Below are positions 9,861 through 18,314 of a DNA stretch of 64,000 nucleotides, one piece after another. This stretch comes from Proteobacteria bacterium SG_bin6. Its GTDB lineage: Bacteria > Pseudomonadota > Alphaproteobacteria > Sphingomonadales > Sphingomonadaceae. Every line of letters starts with the position of its first letter. Position 1 is the first letter of the stretch. The stretch lies in assembly GCA_002083435.1 (NCBI GenBank), contig LWDJ01000036.1, forward strand, positions 5,001-69,000, read 5' to 3'. The notes beneath the pieces are model-generated. The model was not told the DNA's origin. It saw nothing but the letters and a program-made list of their open reading frames with translations, and made no database searches. Made by a program: the position numbers and the translations under genes.

Positions 9861-10019
9861 ATGCGCACCACGGCCATCCTCACGTCCGCCCTGCGCGGGG
9901 TCGCCGTCATCGCCACGGCGGCGCTGGCGGCACAGTCTGCGCCGCCAATATCCGCCAAAGCGCCCGCACCTAGCGCCAGAAAGCCGGCCAAGCCGGCGGC
10001 GCAGCGTCTCTCCCCATGA
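9861..10019 (+). CDS. Short exported Pro/Ala/Lys-rich peptide, possibly a 5' gene fragment
   Basis: A 52-codon frame with ATG preceded by GGGAG. Residues 1-24 look like a signal peptide (TTAILTSALRGVAVIATAAL), and the rest is Ala, Pro and Lys rich (APPISAKAPAPSARKPAKPA). It ends exactly where the truncated GST reading frame on the other strand loses its homology. I read it as the first part of an exported-protein gene whose remainder was deleted. It could also be a genuine small secreted protein. Confidence 0.4.
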   Translation: MRTTAILTSALRGVAVIATAALAAQSAPPISAKAPAPSARKPAKPAAQRLSP

Positions 10020-10477
10020 TGTCCATCGTCGTGGCGGAGAAAATCGGCGACCTCGGCCTCGAGCGTATCGGCCGTGCGCCGGATCGTCGTGCACCGCCGC
10101 GCGATCCACCGCGGCGACTGCTCGTTCTCCGACCGGCAATTGACTTCGATCGCCAGCGACAGCGTCGTGTCCATCAACCCATCGGCCAGCGCCTGGCGCC
10201 GCAGCACCGTCCAGCGATCCGTTCCAGGCGCCGGAATGAGCCGGGATTCGCTGTCCAATTGATCGAGGAATTCGCAGATGACGGCGCTGTCAAAGAGCAC
10301 GCTGCCATCGTCGCGAACGAGCGCGGGCACCTTGCTCAGCGGGTTTGCCGCGACCCGCGCTGGCGGCAGATCGAAGGGATTGACGGCCTCTTGGTCGATG
10401 CCTGCCAGACGCTTTTCGGCGATGAGGACGCGGACCCTCCGCGCAAAGGGCGATGGCGGCGCGTAATAGAGCTTTAT
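10020..10477 (-). pseudogene. Glutathione S-transferase remnant
   Basis: The frame reads KLYYAPPSPFARRVRVLIAE, then NPLSKVPALVRDDGSVLFDS and EFLDQL, which is a clear thioredoxin-fold GST N-terminal domain with part of the helical domain (ALADGLMDTTLSLA). Two defects are visible. The expected ATG before KLYYAP is ATA (10475-10477) with no other start nearby. Homology also stops near 10030, about 60-70 residues short of a normal GST. It lies 16 bp downstream of the MAPEG gene on the same strand, so it was probably the second gene of a glutathione-linked operon. Non-AUG initiation of a short protein is possible but unlikely. Confidence 0.7.
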
Positions 10478-10493
10478 CCTGCGTCCCCCCGGC

Positions 10494-10904
10494 TTAAAGC
10501 ACAGCCAGAAGCCGCAACGCCAGAACCGCCTGGCATGCAAAGCCGGCGAGGAACAGCACCGTCCGGATGAAGGGAAGGCCGAGCGTGTAGACGCCATAAT
10601 GGGCCACGCGAAACCAGAAATACGCGCCGGCTGCCGTGGCCGTCGCCGGCGTTTCGAGCTTGAGGGCGTGGACGAGCAGCACGAGCGGCGCGAACAGGAC
10701 GAGGTTCTCGACCGCGTTATAGTGCGCGCGCTTCGCCCGCACGGCCCATGCGTGGCCATGGACGATCGCCCCGTCAGGATCGCGCAGCGCGTTGATCGGG
10801 CCGTGATGGACGAGCAGTTCCAGAATATAAGGCACCCAGAGCAGGCCGGTGAAGACGATCGTCAAGACCAGCCAGGCGATCATCGGCGACAGGGAGTCGG
10901 GCAT
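10494..10904 (-). CDS. MAPEG family membrane protein
   Basis: A 136-residue four-helix membrane protein of the MAPEG family (membrane-associated eicosanoid and glutathione metabolism). Helices lie at about 8-28, 66-82, 87-104 and 112-134, and the family pattern RAKRAHYNAVENLVLFAPLVLL is at 56-77. ATG is preceded by AAGGAG. It is divergent from an HxlR regulator across a 104-bp gap and is followed by a broken GST, so it was once part of a small glutathione or redox operon. The substrate is unknown. Confidence 0.88.
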   Translation of the reverse strand: MPDSLSPMIAWLVLTIVFTGLLWVPYILELLVHHGPINALRDPDGAIVHGHAWAVRAKRAHYNAVENLVLFAPLVLLVHALKLETPATATAAGAYFWFRVAHYGVYTLGLPFIRTVLFLAGFACQAVLALRLLAVL

Positions 10905-10971
10905 GGATTTTCTCCTTCGCAGCCGCTGTCGCTGCTTGAGCGCGTTTGATAAAGTAGGCAGTAATCACGCA

Positions 10972-10995
10972 TATAGGTATGCTTTGGATACTATA
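10972..10995. promoter_or_regulatory. Imperfect dyad between MAPEG and HxlR genes, likely HxlR operator
   Basis: The AT-rich arms tataggtat and gatactata flank a short gcttt-like centre. HxlR/MarR-like dimers bind such dyads between divergent genes. The site sits 14 bp upstream of the HxlR ATG and within the divergent promoter region, so binding would affect both directions. Assignment is by position and symmetry only. Confidence 0.5.
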
Positions 10996-11008
10996 GGAGC
11001 GATTGGAG

Positions 11009-11374
11009 ATGCGGAAGCAGCGTCACGACGCCGGCGATGTCGTCGCATGCCCGATGGAGGCGACGCTCGATCTGATCGGCGGCAAATGGAAGGGCGTGAT
11101 TCTTTATCGCCTGCTCGAAGGCACCAAGCGGTTCGGCGAACTGCGCAAGCTGCTGTGCCGGATCACGCAGCGCACGCTGACCCAACAGCTGCGCGAACTG
11201 GAAGCCGACGGCCTGGTTTCGCGTCGGGTCTTCGCCGAAGTCCCGCCGCGCGTGGAATATGCGCTCACTGAACGGGGCCGCACGCTGGAGCCCGTCCTGG
11301 CCAGCCTGATGGCGTGGGGACAAGTCCATGCGGTGCAGGAGGTCGGGAGAGCCGACCTGGACCGCTCGGCTTAA
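11009..11374 (+). CDS. HxlR family winged-helix transcriptional regulator
   Basis: A 121-residue DNA-binding protein. The HxlR pattern is complete: CPMEATLDLIGGKWKGVILYRLLEG, then RFGELRKLLCRITQRTLTQQLRELEADGLV, then PPRVEYALTERGRTLEPVL. Cys17, just before the winged helix, is the position used for redox or electrophile sensing in several HxlR proteins. ATG 11009 (AGGAG nine bases upstream) was preferred to a TTG six bases earlier. The divergent MAPEG gene and the broken GST are its likely targets. An IS remnant begins immediately after the stop codon. Confidence 0.9.
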   Translation: MRKQRHDAGDVVACPMEATLDLIGGKWKGVILYRLLEGTKRFGELRKLLCRITQRTLTQQLRELEADGLVSRRVFAEVPPRVEYALTERGRTLEPVLASLMAWGQVHAVQEVGRADLDRSA

Positions 11375-11386
11375 GCGAAGCCGCGC

Positions 11387-11670
11387 GATCTGCCCCCTCA
11401 GCGTGATCCAGCCACCATGATAGTCTGGACTGTGAGGGAGATTGGCAATGGGCAAGAAGCGGCACACGCCGGAGGCGATCATCGGGAAGCTGCGTGAGGC
11501 GGAGATCGTGCTCGCGCAGGGCGGGATAATGGCTGACGCCTGTCGCCGGATCGGGGTGACGGAGCAGAGGCAAAGGTGCTGATTTAGGCATGGCGCCGGC
11601 ACCACAACTCGGTCCGTCCGCTCAGTAGCCTCAGCTGCAGACCACCGGCTCCGGAGACAACGCTGGCGGC
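11387..11670 (+). mobile_element. Internally deleted IS3-family insertion sequence
   Basis: The left part carries the start of an OrfA transposase (11448-11582) behind about 60 bp of non-coding end sequence that begins gatctgccccctcag. The right part carries the end of OrfB (HHNSVRPLSSLSCRPPAPET, 11588-11670), the conserved C terminus of IS3-family transposases. About 1 kb between them, including the DDE catalytic domain, is missing, so the element cannot move by itself. The exact outer ends could not be fixed because matching terminal repeats were not clear. Confidence 0.75.
11448..11582 (+). pseudogene. IS3-family OrfA transposase, 5' fragment
   Basis: Forty-four codons starting GKKRHTPEAIIGKLREAEIV and continuing AQGGIMADACRRIGVTEQR. 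This is the N-terminal helix-turn-helix of IS3-type OrfA, where the next residues would normally be a TYYRW-like motif. Here the sequence breaks and reaches a stop. A good ATG and an upstream GAGGGAG are still present. It is too short to be a functional transposase. Confidence 0.75.
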
Positions 11671-11848
11671 GGAGGGGAACGATCTCGCCCAGGCGCTGCG
11701 GCGCGGCGCCTCCGACAGCATCAGCCAGACCGGCCGCCAGGTGGTCGGCGGGACACTGAACGTCCAGCCCACGATCACGGTGTGGCCTGGGTTCCCGGTA
11801 CGGGTCATCGTCACCCGCGACCTGATCCTCGAACCGTATCGGGACTAA
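11671..11848 (+). pseudogene. trbI: TrbI (VirB10-like) conjugal transfer protein, C-terminal remnant
   Basis: The frame reads GNDLAQALRRGASDSISQTG, then GGTLNVQPTITVWPGFPVRVIVTRDLILEPYRD and stop. This matches the last part of the VirB10-like TrbI protein, which spans both membranes in conjugative type IV secretion systems. Everything upstream is gone. The frame runs uninterrupted from the IS OrfB tail into this segment. A DUF2274 gene follows after 3 bp, the usual order in sphingomonad trb clusters. Confidence 0.78.
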
Positions 11849-11851
11849 GTC

Positions 11852-12103
11852 ATGACCAAGCTGAAACTCGGCGCCATCACCGACGAACGTCCCGTTCGAC
11901 TTGTGGTCGACCTGCCCGCCGCGATCCACCGCGACCTGGTCGCCTACGCCGAGGTGCTGGCGCAGGAGACCGGCCAACCCGCCGAACCCGGCAAGCTGAT
12001 CGCGCCGATGATCGCCCGGTTCATCGCCTCCGACCGAGGATTTGCGAGACTACGGCGGGGCGGTCGCGTCAAGAGAACGCCGACCGAAGCGTCCAGCAAC
12101 TAA
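11852..12103 (+). CDS. DUF2274 domain-containing protein
   Basis: An 83-residue protein reading TKLKLGAITDERPVRLVVDL, then LPAAIHRDLVAYAEVLAQETG and LIAPMIARFIASDRGFARLRR. DUF2274 proteins are small and are encoded directly after trbI in conjugative elements of proteobacteria; their role is not established, although the LPAAIHRDLVAYAEVL helix looks like a ribbon-helix-helix type fold. It appears intact but has lost its operon, so it is probably not usefully expressed. It marks the right end of the element remnant. Confidence 0.8.
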   Translation: MTKLKLGAITDERPVRLVVDLPAAIHRDLVAYAEVLAQETGQPAEPGKLIAPMIARFIASDRGFARLRRGGRVKRTPTEASSN

Positions 12104-12425
12104 GCCGGATAGATGTTCTTCGGGCTGCGGCGGCAACTATTCAAGTCCCGCCTTTGCCGCAGCGCGCAACCGCCGCACCGGCGAAGCCCGACTGGGGGTG
12201 GCTACCAGCATCAGCGAATCGTCTGCTGCCCGGTCCGACAGGTCTGCGTTTCGTATGTCCGACGCAGCCGCTGAATGGCGCAGGCGACCGGGCTCCGGCT
12301 ACTCAAACGCCGCCGTTCGTCGCATTTTTTGCCCTCCAACTGCTTCCAATAGGCTTCCAAATTTGGAAATCAGCTCCGAGGCCTCGCGGAGGGCCAAATA
12401 AAAATCCTATTTATTAAGGGGTTAA
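12104..12425. other. Non-coding tail between DUF2274 and tRNA-Thr
   Basis: No credible gene. The first two thirds are GC-rich and unstructured; the last ~90 bp turn AT-rich (cttccaaataggcttcc-type repeats of 'cttccaa' near 12345-12365, then aaataaaaatcctatttatt near 12400). Sequence of this kind next to a tRNA 3' end is where an integrative element would have had its attachment site, but I found no second copy of the tRNA 3' end in the window. Confidence 0.5.
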
Positions 12426-12500
<75 letters not shown>

Positions 12501-12584
12501 ATGCGGACGGGTCCGCGGAGAGCGCGCCTATGTCCGCGCCTGCCCCCCTTGTCAAGCAGCGCGTGGCGCGCCTAGGCGGGCGGC

Positions 12585-12722
12585 ATGGATCAGGAACGCG
12601 CCCAGCGGCTCGCCCAGGCGTTGCGCGACAATCTGCGCAAGCGCAAGGCCCAGGCGCGTGCCGCCGCTCCTGAGCAGCGCGCCGAAGAAACGCCGCCCGC
12701 CCCGCCCGTCAGCGACAGCTGA
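12585..12722 (+). CDS. 45-residue Arg/Ala/Gln-rich conserved small protein
   Basis: The sequence starts DQERAQRLAQALRDNLRKRK and continues AQARAAAPEQRAEE with a Pro-rich end. The first 30 residues form a strongly amphipathic, basic helix. Very similar short proteins (…LAEALRENLRRRKAQ…) occur as hypothetical genes in sphingomonads, to my recollection. The stop codon overlaps the end of the convergent gene by 14 bp. Function unknown; the length and lack of a domain keep the confidence moderate. Confidence 0.6.
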   Translation: MDQERAQRLAQALRDNLRKRKAQARAAAPEQRAEETPPAPPVSDS

Positions 12723-13602
12723 GCCGGATTTCGCCGCGCGGCCCGTCATAGGTCAGCCGCGAGCAGCGATCGAGCCAGTCGCGGCCGATCCGCAGGAAAT
12801 AGAGCCGGCGCGGCTTGGTGCGCGCGGTCACTTGCACCTCGCCGCCGCCATCGTCTTCGGGCTCGGCGGCCTTGCCGGCCTCGGGGATGCGCACCGTGCT
12901 CCCCCAATCCTGCACCCGCACCGGCAGATGATCGATCGCGAGCGGCCCGATCGAAAGCGGGGTCGCCAGGCGCAGCTCGCGCACCGGGCGGGTGACGCCG
13001 TAAGCGATCATCACGTCGCGCCGGGCGCCGCTCATTTCCCCGCCATTGCTCGCGGCGATGATGCGCGCGGCGGCGGCGGTCGCGAAGCTTTCCGCCGCGC
13101 GCGGATCGAAGCGCACGCGCAGCATCTCGCCGCCAAGCGGCAGCGCCCCGAAGCTATAGTCGGCGAGGCGGGCGTCCTTGCCCGGCGTCCAGGGCAGCGC
13201 GACCTCGCGCTCGCCCGGCTCGGCGGGGCGCAGCGGGAAATCGAGCACGCGATCGGCGAAGGCATCGGGGCCGATCTCGCACTCGGCGCCGTCCCGCCCG
13301 TCGCGATCGGCGAACACGATCCATTGCCACCCGTCGCGCGCGCCGCCGCGCACCGGCGCCCACGCCTGGAGCACGGTCTTCACCACACCGCCAAAGTCGA
13401 TTTGCCCTGGTTCGGTCGCGAGACCCAGCTTCTTGACGAGATTGGGGTCGCAGGTGAGCTGGGCGGTGGCGGCGGGGTCGATCCGCACGCGCACGGGGCG
13501 TTCGGCGAGCGTCATCGGCACGATCAGCGACCGTGCGCTATCGGGCGACTGCGCGCCGGCTGGCATTGCAAGCAGCGCGAGGACCGGCCAGAGCGTCTTC
13601 AC
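12709..13602 (-). CDS. Exported aspartic-protease-like protein, paralogue A
   Basis: A 297-residue protein with a signal peptide (KTLWPVLALLAMPAGAQ). Two repeats of a lobe-like pattern are visible: VRVRIDPAATAQLTCDPNLV then KKLGL near residues 35-60, and LRVRFDPRAAESFATAAA near 150-168. These resemble the retropepsin/pepsin pattern V-x-(V/I)-D-T-G-A..L..LGL, but the DTG is DPA or DPR. The C terminus reads IGRDWLDRCSRLTYD and ends LSCR. It starts at GTG overlapping the upstream stop by 4 bp (GTGA), so the two paralogues are translated together. The protease relation is inferred; catalysis is doubtful without DTG. Confidence 0.7.
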   Translation of the reverse strand: MKTLWPVLALLAMPAGAQSPDSARSLIVPMTLAERPVRVRIDPAATAQLTCDPNLVKKLGLATEPGQIDFGGVVKTVLQAWAPVRGGARDGWQWIVFADRDGRDGAECEIGPDAFADRVLDFPLRPAEPGEREVALPWTPGKDARLADYSFGALPLGGEMLRVRFDPRAAESFATAAAARIIAASNGGEMSGARRDVMIAYGVTRPVRELRLATPLSIGPLAIDHLPVRVQDWGSTVRIPEAGKAAEPEDDGGGEVQVTARTKPRRLYFLRIGRDWLDRCSRLTYDGPRGEIRLSCR

Positions 13603-14471
13603 ACGCAAGCGAGGCGAATTTGCTTGGCGGGCTTGTCGAAGGTGATCGCGGCGCAGCGATCGAGCACGTCGCGGCCGATGATCACCACGTCGCGCCGCTC
13701 GCCCTCGCGCTTGGCGCTCACCACCACTTCCTCGGGATCGGCGTCCGCGTCCTGAATGCCGGCGACCGAGCCATTGTCCGAAATCCGCACCAGCACCTCG
13801 TCGAGCTGTATCCCGCCAAACACCAGCGGCCGGGCGAATCGCAACAGACGCGCCGGCCGATTGATGCCAAACGCAACATGGGCCGGGATGGGCGCGCCTT
13901 GCAACGTCCCGCCCAGGAATTCGGCGAGCGCGGCGCCGGCGCCGGCGGTCGCGAGCGAGCGCGGGTGCTGCGGATCGAACAGCAGGATCAGCGGCCGCTT
14001 GCCAAGCATCACCCGGGCATAGCTGGGGCGAAACGCCTGCTGCACCAGCGGCAGCGTCGTAACCCGCTCGCCGCCGCGCGCCGGGCGCAGCTCGAAACGG
14101 ACGACCTGCGCTGGGACACCACCGGGGCCGATCGCGGCGTCGGCGCCCTGGGCATAATCGCGTTCGAACCACACCACCCGCCGGCGATAGCTGAGCCCCT
14201 CGAAATCGAGCCGCGCGACCGAGGTATCGCCGCGCACCTTCACCGGGCCGGCCTTCACGCTGAACCCGAACAGCCCGGCGTGGAGACCGGCGCGGGTGCG
14301 GTAATCGGGGTTGAGCGTGGGGGCGGCGGGCGCCCAGGGGCTGAGCAGCAGCCGGCCCGGCGCGCCGCCGAGCCGCGCGGGCACCACCCCGTCGCCGCGC
14401 ACGACGAACGCCGGATCGGGCTTGGCGCCGATCAGCAGCGGCAGGCAGGCCAGAATCAGGTAGCGTCTCAT
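13599..14471 (-). CDS. Exported aspartic-protease-like protein, paralogue B
   Basis: A 290-residue protein with an N-terminal signal (RRYLILACLPLLIGA). It aligns along its length with the downstream gene: QGADAAIGPGGVPAQVVRFEL against DGAECEIGP, LLFDPQHPRSLATAGA against VRFDPRAAESFATAAA, and IGRDVLDRCAAITFD against IGRDWLDRCSRLTYD. In the first lobe the aspartate is replaced (LLLSPWAPA), so only one lobe keeps an Asp. A C-terminal Cys pair (DRC..LAC) is conserved between the two. Probably periplasmic. The pair likely arose by tandem duplication and may act as a heterodimer, which is inference. Confidence 0.68.
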   Translation of the reverse strand: MRRYLILACLPLLIGAKPDPAFVVRGDGVVPARLGGAPGRLLLSPWAPAAPTLNPDYRTRAGLHAGLFGFSVKAGPVKVRGDTSVARLDFEGLSYRRRVVWFERDYAQGADAAIGPGGVPAQVVRFELRPARGGERVTTLPLVQQAFRPSYARVMLGKRPLILLFDPQHPRSLATAGAGAALAEFLGGTLQGAPIPAHVAFGINRPARLLRFARPLVFGGIQLDEVLVRISDNGSVAGIQDADADPEEVVVSAKREGERRDVVIIGRDVLDRCAAITFDKPAKQIRLACV

Positions 14472-14611
14472 CGGGCGTCCTCCCCGCTGCCAGCTACCGC
14501 GCCGAGCCGCGGGGTGCCTAGTGTTTTTACGCCGGAACGACCAACGGCGCGGCGCTCGGCCTGTCCGCGCACGGGTTCCAATTGCCGCCCATGCGCTCTA
14601 GGCGAGCGCGG

Positions 14612-16366
<1,755 letters not shown>

Positions 16367-16381
16367 CGCGACGGCAAAGCG

Positions 16382-16510
16382 CCTCCCCTGTAAGGGGAGG
16401 TGGCAGCCGCGTCGGCGGCTGACGGAGGGGTGTCCCCGGCGGTTCGAGGGCGATACCCCTCCACCATTCGCGTGCCGCGAATGGTCCCCCTCCCCTTACA
16501 GGGGAGGAGC
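16382..16510. repeat. Paired palindromic intergenic repeats after recQ
   Basis: The outer arms are cctcccctgtaaggggagg (16383-16401) and ccctccccttacaggggagg (16488-16507), which are themselves palindromes. Inside are cagccgcgtcggcggctg (near 16405-16423) and accattcgcg..cgcgaatggt (near 16463-16484). The modules match those at 4725-4990, showing a dispersed family. The unit fills most of the gap between recQ and the next gene and could fold into a multi-stem RNA that terminates or stabilises transcripts. Confidence 0.85.
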
Positions 16511-16563
16511 TTGCCTCGCATCACTGCTTTATCCTCATCGTCACACCGGCTAGCCTCCAACCC

Positions 16564-16980
16564 ATGCAACCGCTCACCCCCGATTTCGCCGTCGCGCCGC
16601 AGATCGACGCGTCCGACATCCCCGCCATCGCCGCGCAGGGCGTGAAGACCATCGTCTGCAACCGCCCGGATGGCGAGGAATGGGGCCAGCCGGCCAATGC
16701 CGAACTGCGCGCGGCGGCGGAGGCGGCGGGACTTGATTTCGTCGAGATTCCGGTGACCCATGCGGGCTTCTCGCACGCGCAGATCGAGGCGCTCGGCGCC
16801 GTGATCGATCAGGGGCAGCCGGTGCTCGCCTTCTGCCGATCGGGCACGCGCAGCACGTTCCTCTGGGCGCTCACCCGCGCCGCGCGGGGCGACGATCCGG
16901 AGGGGCTGGCCGAAACGGCGGCCAAGGCTGGCTATGACCTGTCGCCCGTCTACGGCCTGCTCCAGTCGCTTCGGCCATGA
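16564..16980 (+). CDS. TIGR01244-type sulfur transferase / BLH phosphatase-like protein
   Basis: A 138-residue cytosolic protein with a DUF442 dual-specificity-phosphatase-like fold. The P-loop is FCRSGTRS (about residues 90-97), with a conserved VCNRPDGEEWGQP stretch at about 36-48. The family is linked to sulfide detoxification, often as a domain fused to a beta-lactamase-like persulfide dioxygenase; here it stands alone. The stop codon overlaps the start of the next gene by 4 bp. Confidence 0.85.
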   Translation: MQPLTPDFAVAPQIDASDIPAIAAQGVKTIVCNRPDGEEWGQPANAELRAAAEAAGLDFVEIPVTHAGFSHAQIEALGAVIDQGQPVLAFCRSGTRSTFLWALTRAARGDDPEGLAETAAKAGYDLSPVYGLLQSLRP

Positions 16981-17318
16981 TCCTGAAGCTGGTCGGCTCG
17001 CTGATCGCGATCCTGGTGCTCGCCGGGCTCGCACGCTGGCTGGGCTTTGGCGCCGGCGGCTGGATCGCGAGCGAGGACCAGGCCCGCGCCGAGGCCGAGG
17101 CGAGCTTCGCGGGTTTCCGCGCCGCGCGCGCGACGCTCTCCAGCGACGGCGCGGCGGCGCTGGTCGAAGGAACCGATGGCAGCTTCGTCATCCTCAAGCG
17201 CCATGGCGTCCACCCCGCCGGTCGCCGCGTGACGCCCGCCCAGCTGCGCCAAACGGCGGAAGGAACGCGCGTCGAAACCGGCGACGCGCGGTTCGGCACC
17301 GTCTTGGTGCGGCGCTGA
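16977..17318 (+). CDS. Membrane-anchored protein of unknown function
   Basis: A 113-residue protein with one N-terminal hydrophobic helix (ILKLVGSLIAILVLAGLARWL, residues 2-22), which may be an anchor or an uncleaved signal, then a soluble domain (AALVEGTDGSFVILKRHGVHPAGRRV). It overlaps the preceding gene by 4 bp (ATGA), so it is translationally coupled to the sulfur-transferase-like gene. I do not recognise a family. Confidence 0.75.
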   Translation: MILKLVGSLIAILVLAGLARWLGFGAGGWIASEDQARAEAEASFAGFRAARATLSSDGAAALVEGTDGSFVILKRHGVHPAGRRVTPAQLRQTAEGTRVETGDARFGTVLVRR

Positions 17319-17339
17319 CAGCCGTGTAAGTAAGGCTAT

Positions 17340-18314
17340 ATGGAACTGCCCAATCCGGTTGATTACGCGATTCCCGGCTTCGTCCTGCTAATCATGGCGG
17401 AGATGCTGGTGTGGCGTACGCGCGACCGACGGCGCTATGAGCCCAGCGACACGCTCACCTCGCTCGCGCTCGGGCTGGGGAGCACGATCGCCGGCTTCCT
17501 CTCGGGCGGGCTGGTATTCGGCATGGCGATGTGGGTGCACCAGTATCGCCTCTTCGACATCGGCTATGCCTGGTACTGGTTCGCCGTCGCCTTCGTGCTC
17601 GACGATCTGGCTTATTATGTCTTCCACCGCTCGGCGCACCGGGTGCGCTGGTTCTGGGCGAGCCATGTCATCCACCACAGTTCGCAGCATTATAACCTGT
17701 CGACCGCGCTGCGGCAGACCTGGACCGGGTTCTTCAGCGCGGGTTTCCTCTTCCGCCTGCCGCTGTTCCTGATCGGCTTTCCGCCGGCGATGGTGTTCTT
17801 CGTGGCGGGGCTGAACCTCGTCTATCAATTCTGGATCCATACCGAGGCGGTGGGGCGGATGCCCGCCTGGTTCGAGGGGGTGATGAACACGCCCAGCCAC
17901 CACCGCGTCCACCACGCGACCAACCCGCGCTATCTCGACAAGAATTATGCGGGCGTGTTCATCGTCTGGGACCGGCTGTTCGGCACCTTTGAGCCCGAGC
18001 GTGATGACGAGGCGATCCGCTACGGCATCGTCAAGCAGCTGGGCAGCTTCAACCTGCTCTGGGCGGCGTTCCACGAGTGGGTGGGGATCGCGCGGGATAT
18101 GTGGGCGGCGCCCGGGGTGCGCAACAAGCTCGGCTATCTGCTGATGCCGCCGGGCTGGAGCCATGACGGCAGCCGCGAGACATCCGAAATGATCAAACAA
18201 CGCTGGGCGGAGACCCGGGCCGAGGGCCAAGAACAGGGAGAGTTAGCGTGGAACAGGCCGACATCATCGTCATCGGCGGCGGCTCCGGCGGAAGCGCGGT
18301 CGCCGGCCGGCTAG
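17340..18314 (+). CDS. Sterol desaturase / fatty acid hydroxylase family protein
   Basis: A 324-residue di-iron membrane enzyme. The histidine motifs are present in order: HRSAHR (about 98-103), HVIHHSSQH (111-119) and HRVHHATN (about 185-192), with four to five membrane helices. Such enzymes hydroxylate or desaturate lipids, sterols or carotenoids; the substrate is not evident. The C-terminal ~22 codons overlap the GMC oxidoreductase gene by 67 bp and consist of WNRPTSSSSAAAPAEARS, unlike the family, so the original stop has probably been lost. Confidence 0.88.
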   Translation: MELPNPVDYAIPGFVLLIMAEMLVWRTRDRRRYEPSDTLTSLALGLGSTIAGFLSGGLVFGMAMWVHQYRLFDIGYAWYWFAVAFVLDDLAYYVFHRSAHRVRWFWASHVIHHSSQHYNLSTALRQTWTGFFSAGFLFRLPLFLIGFPPAMVFFVAGLNLVYQFWIHTEAVGRMPAWFEGVMNTPSHHRVHHATNPRYLDKNYAGVFIVWDRLFGTFEPERDDEAIRYGIVKQLGSFNLLWAAFHEWVGIARDMWAAPGVRNKLGYLLMPPGWSHDGSRETSEMIKQRWAETRAEGQEQGELAWNRPTSSSSAAAPAEARSPAG

